From Saccopteryx bilineata (taxonomy: Eukaryota > Chordata > Mammalia > Chiroptera > Emballonuridae), in NCBI RefSeq assembly GCF_036850765.1, contig NC_089492.1:106163022-106227021 (forward strand): a DNA stretch of 64,000 nucleotides, written 5' to 3'. The notes beneath the pieces were generated by a model. That model was given only the letters and a program-made list of their open reading frames with translations. It made no database searches and was not told the origin of the DNA. Below are positions 46,791-57,720 of this stretch, one piece after another; the stretch's first letter is position 1, and every line of letters starts with the position of its first letter. A program made the translations under genes and the position numbers.

Positions 46791-47759
46791 TATAAGGCCA
46801 GTGGCCACCGCCATGGCCATGCAGGTTCCCATTGGATTCAGGCAGATGGTTAAGGAACTGTGGAGCCAGAAAATAGTGGGCCATTTTGTTTATTAAAGTC
46901 TCATAATGGCGGACAAGCAAGCAGGCAGGGAAGACCACTTCCCTTTCTTTTAAGGATCCCAAGCCCCTCAGCCCTCCAGATTCAGCTAGACTCATGTCCC
47001 CCACCAGCCTCAGCAGGGCTCCCAAGCCCCTCAGCATTCTCTCTCTCTCTTTCCCTTCAGTAAAACAGGCTGGGGTGGGGGGAAACCTTCTCTAGCAAAC
47101 AATGGCTCCTCCCAAGCAGGAAGGTAATCCGCAATTTGCAATCTGCCATTCTGAGGGCAATCACTCACAGAACCCGCAGATTTTCATAGACTATATACAA
47201 TCATCCCTCACCATATCAGTTCACTTTTTGTGGTCTCAGTGTATTGCGGATTTTAAAATTGTATATATCTAATTTTGTATTGCGAATTTTTCGCTATATC
47301 ATGAGATTTTGCGGTATATAGGTATTTTTATATATTTATTATTTTAATTATTTTTGCAGTAAAATAAGCATTTTCTAGCCTAAAAAATTAAAAACAGTAT
47401 AAAAAATTTAAATTAAAACATATTCACTGGTAAATACCCATATAGAGTTTTATATGTTAAAATTACATAGGTTTAAGAGTGTAGAAAGTGTTTAGAGCAT
47501 AGGAAGTGTTTATAAGAGTATGGCAAAGGTTAATAACAGTGTGGGAATGGTTAATAAGAGTGTGGGAAGGGTTTAAAAGCCAACCTTAAAGTATATATAT
47601 AAATAATGAAATTAATATAAGGTCGCTACTTCACAGATTTTTGCCTATTGTGGTGGGTTCTGGAACCTAACCCCCACATTAGATGAGGGACCACTGTATA
47701 CACACATGGTGCTGCCCCAATACAAGTGAGCGAACCTAAAAACATTTGTTGACCCAACA
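46791..47759 (-). repeat. solo ERV LTR (family A) split by a Tigger-like element
   Basis: On the minus strand it starts TGTTGGGTCAACAAATG at 47759 and ends GGCCTTATA at 46791. The 5-bp duplication GAAAT lies at 46786-46790 and 47760-47764. TTTATTAAA near 46888 is the polyadenylation signal in reverse. Without the nested element it is about 468 bp and is closest to the 13791-14341 copy. It faces the 45826-46516 LTR across a gap of about 275 bp, as an inverted pair. Confidence 0.88.
47198..47696. mobile_element. 499-bp Tigger/pogo-like non-autonomous element nested in an LTR
   Basis: Its ends are imperfect inverted repeats: left CAATCATCCCTCACC, right (reverse complement) CAGTGGTCCCTCATC. TA lies on both sides (47196-47197 and 47697-47698). 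The interior has GTATTGCGGATTTT and CCACAATAGGCAAAAATC arms and several copies of an AGAGTGTGGGAA-like phrase. No transposase coding. Confidence 0.88.
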
Positions 47760-47764
47760 GAAAT

Positions 47765-48486
47765 TGGCTGTTATTCTATTTTTTTTCTATATTATTTCTT
47801 CTTTTTGTCTGGTTCTTTTAAGATAAAATTTTTTTTTTGGTGTCCTGCCACTTAATTTCAATTTCTATCTAGGTAGGGTGTTTTAAAAACTGCATTTTTA
47901 TTTTTTATTGGTGCTAGATAATTTATACCATTATTTTTAACATATTGCCTTTCTTCCATGATTTTTAATATTTCCTTTCAGGTCTTCAATCATTTAAGTT
48001 ATTAGACTCAATCTGTCCTGTGTATGTTAGGTTATTCATATTATTTTTCTTTTAGTGCTACATTCTAGATAATTTTTTAAAGGTATATATATCCTAGCTT
48101 ATTAATTCTATTTTTAACTATGTCTAATCTACTGTTTAACACATCCACAATTTTTTCTTATTTTTATTTCAATATTATATTTTTTATTTTTAGAAGCTTA
48201 ATTTTCAAGATCCCAATGTACTTATTCATTCCTTGTTATGTTCCACTGCATGCTCACATTTTGGTTCCCTTCTGTCTTGAAGGATTTATACATTACTAGC
48301 TTTGGCTCTGTATTTGACATTTTCATATGCAGTCCTTGGACGTCTAATTATAATGGTTTTTATTCCTGATGATGTTTATTCCAAGTGGCTTTTGCCTCAT
48401 ATCCTTTGTAGTATGTAACTATGAGCTCATTATCTTAATTGATTATAGTCTGATGGATCCACATTAGAAGATTTTTTTTTCCAACA
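47765..48486. other. T-rich intergenic sequence
   Basis: Looks like a very old L1 fragment in minus orientation in places, but I cannot fix a family or ends. Confidence 0.35.
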
Positions 48487-48660
48487 ATTTTTCTCAATTA
48501 TAATGTGTATAAGAATCACCTACAGAATTTATTAAAATGTGGATTATAATTCAGTAGATCTGGGTTGGATCCTGAGGCTCTTGGCTTAATCTGCTCCCAG
48601 AAGATGCTAATGCTATTGGTCCTCAGGCCACATTTTGAGTAGCATAGGCTTAGAAGAATT
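48487..48660 (+). repeat. MER5A-like hAT fragment
   Basis: GTATAAGAATCACCTACAGAATTTATTAAAATGTGGATT, CAGTAGATCTGGGTTGGATCCTGAGGCTC, GATGCTAATGCTATTGGTC and CACATTTTGAGTAGCATAGG follow the MER5A order. Confidence 0.85.
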
Positions 48661-49283
48661 GCTTCAGGTTCTGTGTTTGCTGATAGTCAGAATGCTCTAC
48701 CTAAAAACTAAGCTCACATTGACCAGCATTCTCCTTCACTTGAAATAGTACCAGAAACTGCCTTATCCCACAGTAACTCAAAACTCAGTATCCTAATAGG
48801 ATCAGGGTTATTAGTATTTACTCCCTGGGAAATCCTGTACATCTTTCACCTGTAAATTTATCTTTAGCTCCATGCCCCTCTCTCTCTCACTGCTGAAGAT
48901 TCTTTTTTTTAAGAGGGAACATTATGAATTATTCATGTTAGACAAGCGATACCACACAATATGTATTCTGTACAGCATAGAGGTCTTGAAAAGGAGCATA
49001 AAACAGGGACAGAGTTCAGTGCCTGGAGGCACAGGCCACAATGACTTTACTGACAAAAGTACAGAATGCAGTACTATGCTGAACACAGCACAATAGGGAT
49101 AGAATTAGCAATTCTGATTAATCAGTAGGTGGGGGCATTTGAGCTACTTTGCTTGCCCTTTAATCTGCTCTAAAGAAGTTCTCCTTCCTGACTTTCTCAT
49201 TCTTGTACCTGCTTCTATTTTATGTGTATCAAAAGATACTCTTAAGGACTAGAGGTCAGAGCCATCTCATGAAACCTGTATAG
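48661..49283. other. intergenic, no recognisable feature
   Basis: The 74-codon frame at 48872-49096 has no motif. Confidence 0.5.
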
Positions 49284-49511
49284 GGGACTGTCACAGTAGA
49301 GCCCAAGCTCTACGTCAGGGGTCCCCAAACTTTTTACACAGGGGGCCAGTTCACTGGCCCTCAGACCGTTGGAGGGCCGGACTAAAAAAACTATGAAAAT
49401 CTCTATGCACACCGCACACATCTTATTTTAAAGTAAAAAAACAAAACAGGAACAAATACAATATTTAAAATAAAGAACAAGTAAATTTTAATCAACAAAC
49501 TTACCAACATT

Positions 49512-51320
49512 TCAATGGGAACTATGGGCTTGCTTTTGGCTAATCAGATACTCAATGTCCGGTTCCATATTTGTCACTGCTAGCTGCAACAAATGATGCA
49601 AGTGTTCATCGGTTAGTCTAGATCGGGTTGGACATTTTAAATTTTTCATCCTAGAAAATGTCTGTTCGCAGACATAAGTGCTGCCAAAAATTGTTGACAT
49701 TTTAAGAGCATGGTTCCTGATATTAGGATATGTCTCTGATGAGAGAGAGGCATAGAAATTAGGCAAGTTGTTTGACTTGAATGCATCTTTCAGAGAGTCA
49801 CAATTCTGCAGTTCAGCCAGTTCCATTTGGTAAATTGAATCCACATTTTCAATGTCAATAGAAAATGGGTTACGGAAAAGCTGAATGTCCTGTTCATGGA
49901 GATGAAGCTCTTTAAATCTAAACTGGAACTCCTTTTGCAACTTTTCCAGTGAATCCACACATACTTCTTTTGGGAATGCAATCAAAGGTTTTTCCGCTAA
50001 CAGATTTTGAGTTAAGGGGAGATGACAGAAATTTTCCTCCTTCACTTGTTTAATAAGAAAGTCTAATTTTACTTCAAATGCTTTTACATGTGATTGCATA
50101 TCACAGATGAGCTTCCCTTTTCCTTGAAGTTACACATTGAAACTGTTGAGTAGCTCTGTTACATCTATCAGAAAGGCGAGGTGCGATTTCCATTCTGCAT
50201 CATTGAGCTCTGGTACTTCTTTGTTTTTTGAAAGCATAAAAGCTGTAATCTGTGGAAGTAAGTCATAGAAATGTCTCAAAACTCTCCCTCGACTCAGCCA
50301 ATGAACTTCGGTGTAGTACAGAACATCTTCATAGGCCACATTTAGCTCAGACAGAAATTCCTGAAATTGCCTGTGGTTTAGTGCATTAGTTCTAATGAAG
50401 TTAACACAACGTACCACAATTTTCATAACAGAGTTCCACTTCAGTGATTTACTACATAACACTTGTTGGTGGATGAGGCAGTGTATGGCTATTGGATGAG
50501 AATGGTTAAGTTTGTCCATCTCTAGGTTAATGCAAGCAATTACTCCTTTCTTAGGCCCCACCATACTAGGCACACCATCAGTTGTCACACTGGATAGTTT
50601 AGCCCAGTCCAGCTCCAAATCCTTCACAGTTTGGGAAACCTTTTCATAGATATCCTCTCCCATAGTTGTTCCTTTGATGCTTTGCAGTGCAGCAAGCTCT
50701 TCTGTGACTTCGAAATTGTCATTCATCCCACGAATAAAAATTAGAAGTTGTGCAGAATCACGAACATCATTGCTCTCGTCGAGTGCCAAGGAAAAACAAG
50801 AAAGTTTTCTCGCAGAGTTTTGCAAATGCTGATGCAAATTGTCTCCCATTTCTTCAATCCTTTGTGTTATTGTAGATCCTGAAAGACTAACTGTACTAAA
50901 TAAGTCTGCCTTTTCTGGACACATCTCTTTGGCAACAGAAAGAAGGCACTCTTTAACAAATTCTCCCTCCATGAATGGTCTGCCAGTGCACGCTATTAGC
51001 TTGGCAACTTGAAAACTTGCTTGCAGTGATGAAATATTTAGCTGCTTCTGCTTCACAAGAGTATTTTGCTGAGTTGACAATGAATTTTTCAGTTTTAATA
51101 TTTTCTCTTTTCTCACATCTCCAACCAAAAAATCATATTTATCTTTATGTTGAGTTTGATAGTGTCAACGCAAATTATACTCTTTGAACACAGACACTAT
51201 ATTCTGACATATCAAACACACAGCTCTTTCCTTGTACTGCATGAAAAAGTAATCATAAGTCCACTGTTTTTTGAATATCCTACTACACTCTGAGTCAATT
51301 TTTCTCTTTCTTGACATCAT
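49512..51320 (-). pseudogene. hAT transposase (BED finger + DDE/RNase H-like), two nonsense codons
   Basis: A single frame of 602 residues from tandem ATGs at 51320-51315, interrupted only by TGA (51167-51165, codon 52) and TAA (50132-50130). Both look like single C-to-T changes. N-terminal BED-type zinc finger: CLIC at residues 35-38 and H-X4-H (HYQTQH) just after the first stop. Catalytic domain: the first acidic residue in SLALDESNDVRDS, the second in SSVTTDGVPSMVG, then HCLIHQQVLC and EVHWLSRGRVL. C-terminal part: TYVCEQTFSRMKNLK, carrying the third acidic residue and the hAT dimerisation region, then TRSRLTDEHL. The length and motif order match GTF2IRD2/Charlie-like hAT transposases, which cut the element at its terminal repeats. 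No frameshift anywhere in 1.8 kb implies recent decay. I did not find a polyadenylation signal I trust. Confidence 0.94.
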
Positions 51321-51370
51321 TGTTTCCTAGGGATTCTAAATTGATAATAGTTAAATACCAATATATATAT

Positions 51371-51727
51371 GCTCTCTGCCCCTCCAAATAGGTCCCATGC
51401 TCTCTGCCCTTCATGTAGGTCCAGGCCTCTGCCTCCCATGTAGATCCAGGTTTCTGCCCACAATGTAGGTCCATGCTCTCTGCCCCTCATGTAGGTCCAT
51501 GCCCTCTGCCCCCTATGTAGGTCCATGCCCTCTGTCCCCATATAGGTCCAGGTCTCTGCCCCCCCATGTAGATCTAGGTCTCTGCCCCTCATGTAGGTCC
51601 AGTTCTCTGCCTCCCATGTAGGTCCAGGTCTCTGCCTCCCATGTAGGTCCAGGTCTCTGCCCCCCATGTAGATCCAGGTCTCTGCCTCCCATGTAGGTTC
51701 AGGTCTCTGCCCAAAATGTAGGTCCAT
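51371..51727. repeat. 25-bp minisatellite, about 14 units, inside the hAT
   Basis: Unit like ATGTAGGTCCAGGTCTCTGCC plus CTCCC, with variants GATCC/GGTCC and CCCTC/CTCCC/CCCCC. The minus-strand frame at 51317-51727 is an artefact of a 25-nt unit being read through three phases. Confidence 0.95.
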
Positions 51728-51768
51728 TTTTAAAATTCAATTAAAAAATAAATAAAAAATATACTTAC

Positions 51769-52035
51769 CTAGTGCGGTAGCCGCTGCCGCGCTGTGGACC
51801 TGGCGCCTCGGTCTTCAGTCTGTCAGGCCTAGATATGCACGTCGGGCGCTACAACATCGCGACATGATCATCTAGGTAGGACAGTGAGTGCTGAGCGCAA
51901 TACAGGAAAGAGAGTTCCTGTATAGCGGCGGGCACATTATTTCAGTTGTAAGCGCCAGAGCGCTTACAATTGAAATAAATAAGGGAACCAGCTAAATCCC
52001 CGTAAGTGCGACGTCGCGGGCTGCATACCGCCCGC
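51769..52035 (-). promoter_or_regulatory. hAT leader: CpG-rich, with hairpin and splice donor
   Basis: CpG-rich sequence next to the right terminal repeat, a 19-bp hairpin (51937-51955 with 51960-51978, loop of 4, one G-T-type mismatch), and on the minus strand a consensus splice donor CTAG/GTAAGTAT at 51769/51768. Together these suggest the promoter and untranslated first exon of the transposase. A candidate acceptor CCCTAG/G lies at 51327/51326, six bases before the ATG, but it has a poor pyrimidine tract. Confidence 0.55.
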
Positions 52036-52828
52036 GGGCCGTAGTTTGGGGACCCCTGGTCTATGTTGATCAAGCTCCCTGATTCGACTTCCCAGCACAG
52101 TGGGACACTCCTGCTTATCAGCAGAGCTGGCAACCCCTTCCAGACTACTCTAGAGGCGGCTATGAGGATTCTACTTATCAGTGCCGAGACCAATTTTCAC
52201 TGGAGGAAAGACACGACTGACACACAAGAATCACAAAGGCAGTTTATTACTCGCAAATCCTTTTGGTGTCCCTGGGTACAGCTTAAGGGGGCCCCCAATG
52301 GCATGCTCCTCTCGGCTGTCTTTGGTTAGAGAGGCATGGACACATTCCATGTTCAACGTTGGAGTCTGGACAACTATGGCAGCAGAGGGGCCCCTTAGCT
52401 TTAGTACCTTTTCTGGCCAAAGGCTTCTAACAGGTGTCAATCTACAGGATTATCACCTCAAACCACCTTTTTGGGAGTTCCTCAAAGGGAGCCATTTTTA
52501 TGTTAATCTACCAAAATGTTACATCAAGCCACTTTTAAGGTCTTCCTAGGGAAGCTTCTTGTTTACAAGCTTGTTACTACAGAGTTATGACATCAAGCCA
52601 CTTCTTATCTATATATAACTTCATACACACACTGAGCCCTGCATGAAAGGCAGAGTCTGTTTATCATATCTGTACACACTATATTAATTCCTTTCCAGAT
52701 GGCATAACTTTATTTAATTTCCTTAACCGCTTTTAATATTGTATCTTAATTATTTCTATATATCTTCTATATTTTTCTATAATTCTATATATTTAATTAC
52801 TATAACAATATATTACTGCAACAGGGAC

Positions 52829-54580
52829 TATAAGGTGGTCTCCCCTAAGTCCCTCAGTGTATGCCATGTGGTCTCCAAGAAGTCATTGTCTATGCTACAG
52901 TACAATACCTAGTGTCTGGCTGCTGAAATGTAGCCTAGAGCACCCAGTCATAATTCCAGAAACAAAGTTTGATTTGCTTTTTAAAACTATTTAAAAGAGC
53001 AGGAGAGTTTGTAATGGAAACCTATTTATCTGTCAGCACAATCAGTAGAGATAATAGAATTGGAAGAGCATTGTTAATAATAAAGGGTTATAGAAATATA
53101 ACAATATAATTTGGTGGTATTTTTTATAATCATCTGTTATCCTCTGAAATGGACAAATCATATAATGCTGTCATAAGACAAAATGGTACTTGTTTCTTTT
53201 GTTGCCAGTTGATAGTCTTTGAACTGAGCCATTCCTTTTGGGCCTTTGTTTCTTCTATCAGTTTTGCTTATATTTAAACTCTTGTTATAGTACCCAACTT
53301 ATTTTACTATCTATTTTTCATCCAACAGTTTTTCTCCATTTTGTAGAACTCACCCTACCAGTAGATTGCAAATTACCCAGACAGGTTGAATTGTGTTTCA
53401 TAATGAAATGTGATCATAGCATTGAGTTGGGATAGTTTATATTTAACAATTCTGCTGGTCAAAATTCTTACATGTATGCCTGCTTTGAACAGTGTTTGTT
53501 AACTGATGACACTTTCTACTAGCCTGGGGCAAAGCAATGTCATGCCAACTTGTATAAAAGGTAGCTTAAGGCATGCACAATTTAAGTTCGTAGTTCATCA
53601 AAGCTGCAAAGCAATATTCCATATATAAGAGCTTGTTTATAACAGCTAACTAACAGACCTTTAAATATATACCAGGTGTCATACCCTGAGCTCTCCAATC
53701 CACCCAGTCATTAAAACATTGCTGAGAGCACATTTTTCTCCACTAGAATTTTCCTAGGGGCTCTATCCAGGTGCATGAAATAGTTAGGAGGACCACACAT
53801 ACATTTGCATTAAAATTGAATTCTTATTTGCATATTATTTAAATACACCTACAGACTGTGCCATCTATTTTTAGGCAGCTTTTAGCAAAACATTATTTAT
53901 TGCTGCCATTAAGGCTGACACTTCTTGATATTTCTCCTTTACTTTTATCCTCTCCTGGTCTTTGACCCCAGTTTGACATTAAAGAAAAACACAAAGATGG
54001 TGATGACAGATCTCAAAAGCAATCTGCTGGGTTATGGTGTGAAGAACACAAATTAGACATATTTCAAGGAAACTTTCATGTAGAGATCCAAATTACACAT
54101 TGCTTTTTTCCTATTTGGGGGGAAAGGCAAGGTTGAGATTTCTCTTTGATGGAGAAAAACACAAATGTTAATATTATAAGTATATAAATTTAAAATAGTT
54201 ATTAAACAAGTAAATTAATTGATTTAACAAATAAATTTATTTATTTAACAAATAATTATCAAGAAACTAATTTTCAAGGGTTTCACTAAGTATCGAGCAT
54301 TCAGCAATGAACAAAATTTTAAAAAAATAACCTGTTCTCATAGGGTCTACATTCTAGTTGCTAATAAGTAGATTGGAAAAGAGTGAATAATCCAATAAAT
54401 GAATAATATGTATAGTGTTTAAAACAGTGATCAATTCTAGAGATATTTTAGAGAAGGAGAATAGGAAATGCAGGCTATTGGGATAGGGAGACTACAATTT
54501 TATGCACAATCACCAGAGAAGATATCTTTGAGAAGTTTTCATTTCAGTAAAAACATATAGGAGTTAAAACAAGCTATGCT
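52829..54580. other. intergenic, with a diverged L2-like piece at 54270-54430
   Basis: The stretch AGTATCGAGCATTCAGCAATGAACAAAATTTT ... CTCATAGGGTCTACATTCTAGTTGC is L2-like. The rest is not recognised. Confidence 0.5.
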
Positions 54581-54581
54581 G

Positions 54582-54712
54582 ACATCCAAGGAACATTAAT
54601 GTTTTGGGGGATTACCTGAAATCCTTATTAAAATGTGAATTGCTGGGTATAACTCTCAAAGATTTGACCTAGGAGATTTTAGGTGTACTCCTGTTATCAA
54701 AAATTTTAAAGT
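54582..54712 (+). repeat. possible MER5-like fragment
   Basis: TTACCTGAAATCCTTATTAAAATGTGAATTGCTGGG resembles the start of MER5-type elements. Too diverged to be certain. Confidence 0.35.
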
Positions 54713-54715
54713 ATC

Positions 54716-55051
54716 ATCTGACCAGGGGTGGCACAATGGATAGAGCGTTGGACTGGGATGCAGAGGACCTAGGTTTGAGACCCTGAGGTCACCAGCTTGA
54801 GTGTGGGCTCATCTGATTTGAGCAAAGCTGGACCCAAGGTCGCTGGCTCGAGGAAGGGGTTACTCGGTCTGCCGAAGGCCCACGGTCAAGGCACATATGA
54901 GAAAGCAATCAATGAACAACTAAGGTATCACAACAAAAAACTAATGATTGATGCTTCTCACCTCTCTCTCTCTGTTCCTGTCTGTTGTCCCTAGCTGTCT
55001 GACTCTCACTCTGTCTCTGTAAAAAAAAAAATAATAATAATTATTATAAAA
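54716..55051 (+). repeat. SINE, GCCTGACCAGG type
   Basis: Head CATCTGACCAGGGGTGGCAC, B box GGTTTGAGACCC, body GAAAGCAATCAATGAACAAC, CT-rich end, A-rich tail with (TAA)n. Closest to the copy at 42641. Confidence 0.92.
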
Positions 55052-55617
55052 GATTCCAGTGCAAAAGTTCCTCATGAAACAAAAGAGAGAGGAAGATATA
55101 GATATTTCCTATGTACCCTCTTCCCTACAACGCACACAGCTTTCCCCATTAACAGAATCCAACAACAGAATGGTATATTTGTTATAATTGATGAAGCTTT
55201 ATTAGCACATCATTATCACCAAAGTTCATACTTCATGTTATAGCTCCTGTTTACTGTTGTACATTCTATATGTTTAGACAAATTTTTTCAATATTTACTG
55301 AGATATAAATGGCATATGACATTGCGTAAATTTAAGGTATACAATGTGATGATTTTCTACACATGTATATGGTCAAATGATTGTTACAATAACATTAGTT
55401 AACACATCTACTACTCACATAATTACATTTTTTATTTTCTGTTTTTATGGTGAGAATATTTAAGATTTACTCTTAAGTACATAATAGTGTTGGTAACTAT
55501 AGTCACCATGCTGAATCTTAGGTCCGCAGAACTTCTTCATCTTATAACTGGAAATTTGTACACTTTAACCAACATCTCTCCATTTCTCCTGCCTCCTGGT
55601 AACCACCCGTCCTGTCA

Positions 55618-56275
55618 GTCTCAGCCTGTTATTGATTGTGATGCTTTAGCTAGAAATGCGTGAGACACTCACCTATGGAGAGTGTCTCTGCTTGTGGAGA
55701 GCCCCACAGGCGTTTCTCCACTGGAGCCAATATTGTGGCAGGACTGGCCCTTGTGGTTCTTATGTTTGCAGGAATCAACTCAGCATCAACCATCAGTAAA
55801 CTTCTAGGAACAAGATTTATTGCTCACAAATCCTGGTAGGTATATACCTTGCCCAAGGGCCACACAGAGAATTTGCAAGCAGAGAAAAAGGGAGGAAGGA
55901 TGGATCTGTCTTTATTATGATTTGAGGGTGAAATGCCTGGGTTTCATGAGTTCTTTTTATTGGTAAAATTAAAACATAAGAGAAAGAATTAGGACATAGA
56001 AAGGGAAAAGTGAGGTACTCAAGCAGTTAGTTATCTAAGTTACCTTTCTGGCTTTCTGAAAGTGTAACTTTATGGGTAGGGATAGCCTGCCTTTTCAAAA
56101 TGGTTCTCTCTAGTCTTGGACTGCCCAGAGTCTCACAATTTCCTGGATCCCAAAGCTCACACAAAGGCACATTTGGCAATGGAAAGATGACACACTGCTA
56201 TTGATGGTAGAATGTGGAAGGGAGGCATCTTATTTGGTCATCTTCTGACCTGGACAAATTTATAGTGATATATAT
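55618..56275 (-). repeat. ERV LTR (family B) inside old L1
   Basis: GATTTATTGCTCACAAATCCTGGTAGG matches the R/U5 side of the family B LTR at 49289-52823 (TTTATTACTCGCAAATCC). The flanks are L1 text on both sides. The ends are approximate; the left end may be TGTCAGTC near 55612. Confidence 0.7.
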
Positions 56276-56873
56276 CCCCCACTCTAGTATGATAGACAGT
56301 ATTATTGTCCTTAAAATCCTCAGAGCTCTACCTATTCATTCATCCCTATCACCTTAACCCCTCACAACTACTTATTTTTCTATTGTCACCATAGTTCTAC
56401 CTTTCCCAGAATGTCATATAGTTAGAATCATAGAGGTTGTAATCTTTTCATATGTCTTCCTATTAGTTTGCATTTCAGTTTCTTTTGTGTCTTTTCATGG
56501 CTTGATAACTCATTTCTTTTTAGTGCTGAATAACATTTTATTGTTTGCATGTACTACAGTTTATCTGACAACAACATCTTGTTTTTTTTTCAAGTTTTGG
56601 CCATTGTGACTAAAGATGCTATAAAAATTCCTGTGCATGTTTCTTTGTAGACATAGTTTTCAACTCCTTTGGGTAAATACTAAGAAGCATGATTGCCAGA
56701 TCTTATGGTAGGAGGACATATACTCATAAAATATCACCACATACTCTTCAAAAGTGGCTGCACCATTTCATTCCCATCAGCAATGAATGAGGGTTCTGTT
56801 ACTCCACATCTTCACATTTGATGTTGTCAGTGTTCTAAATTTTGACCATTCTAAGAGATGTATAGTGTCCCAA

Positions 56874-56877
<4 letters not shown>

Positions 56878-56923
<46 letters not shown>

Positions 56924-57310
56924 ACAGAGAGAGAGACAGAGAGAGAGGGACAGATAGGGACAGACAGACAGGGAGAGAAATGAGAAGCATCAGTTCTTCA
57001 TTGAGTCATCATATTCACTGATTGCTTTCTCATATGTGTCTTGATGGGGGGGGGTTACAGCAGAGAGAATGAGCCCTTGCTTAAGCCAGCAACCTTGGGC
57101 TCAAGCCAGCAACTTTGGGCTTCAAGCAAGTGACTATGGGGTCATATCTATGATCCCACACTCAAGCCAGTGACCCCACGCTCAAGCTGGTGAGCCCATG
57201 CTCAAGCCGGATGAGCCGGCACAAAAGCTAGTGACCTTGGGGTTTTCAACCTGGGTCCTCTGCATCCCAGTCTGACACTCTATTCATTGTGCCACTTGCC
57301 TAGTCAGGTG
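56878..57310 (-). repeat. SINE, GCCTGACC type, minus strand, with (TG)n tail
   Basis: On the minus strand the head at 57310 is CCACCTGACTAGGCAAGTGGC, followed by repeated GCTTGAGC phrases and a CT-rich end. The A tail has been replaced by (CA)n, seen as (TG)n at 56878-56921. Duplication GTGTCCCAATGTT / GTGTCCCATTGTT at 56865-56877 and 57311-57323. Confidence 0.93.
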
Positions 57311-57345
57311 GTGTCCCATTGTTTTAATTTGCATTTCCATGATGA

Positions 57346-57720
57346 GATAGAATTGCCTGGAACAGGCAAACTTGTAACTGTCCAGGGTCTAAAGAAGAAT
57401 GGTCGAAGATTAAGAAAATTAACATAGAAAGAAAAAGAATGGGATTGGGAGGCTTCCTGTAGGCTGATGGCATACAAGAAAAAAGTGGCAAAACCCCGGC
57501 CAGCTTTATTATATAGTGTAGAGAACAAATCCATTTTTAAAACAACGAAGTATCTGATACAAAGTCACATATCTAAGCTATAAATGGGAATCCTTTCAAG
57601 TGCACCACCCCGCACCATGCAACAGCCAAGGGTGTGGGGAAGCGCTTCCTCTTAAACTAAACCCTAGACTCTAAGGACTGTGTGAATTTACAGCCTGTCT
57701 CCCACATAGAATGTGCAAAT
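57346..57720 (-). repeat. ERV LTR (family A) inside old L1
   Basis: The reverse complement carries GCGCTTCCCCACACCCTTGG, GGATTCCCATTTATAGC, GTGACTTTGTATCAGATAC and ACACTATATAATAAAG, aligned in order with the 40878 and 45826 copies. The first part of U3 (TGTTGG...) is absent or too diverged. L1 text flanks both sides. Confidence 0.75.

Larger units (their letters stand above)
49316..52058 (-). mobile_element. near-complete hAT DNA transposon
   Basis: 2743 bp. The terminal inverted repeats begin CAGGGGTCCCCAAACT (left) and, in reverse complement, CAGGGGTCCCCAAACTA (right). The 8-bp target duplication CTCTACGT / GTCTATGT lies at 49308-49315 and 52059-52066, as expected for hAT. In transcription order from the right end it holds a CpG-rich leader, a probable 5'UTR intron with a 25-bp minisatellite, and one transposase frame (51320 to 49512). 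hAT elements move by cut-and-paste. Confidence 0.95.
49289..52823 (-). repeat. solo ERV LTR (family B) split by the hAT element
   Basis: The two parts, 49289-49315 and 52067-52823, form one LTR of about 784 bp, with TG at 49289 and CA at 52823. The 5-bp target duplication GGGAC lies at 49284-49288 and 52824-52828. TTTATTACTCGC near 52241 is the reversed polyadenylation signal. The U5-side text (CAGTTTATTACTCGCAAATCC) is shared with the LTR at 55618-56275, so both belong to one gammaretrovirus-like family. The frames inside are by-products. Confidence 0.88.

Noticed and set aside
46075..47063. Several overlapping frames of 67-133 codons on both strands
   Set aside because: All fall in the two inverted LTRs.
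51317..51727. 136-codon minus-strand frame with repeated TWEAETW/DLHG phrases, suggestive of a repeat protein
   Set aside because: It is the 25-bp minisatellite read through; the repeat length is not a multiple of three and the frame is in the leader of the hAT transposase.
51371..51727. Regular short repeats resembling a CRISPR array
   Set aside because: Units are contiguous, with no unique spacers, variable and in a mammalian genome.
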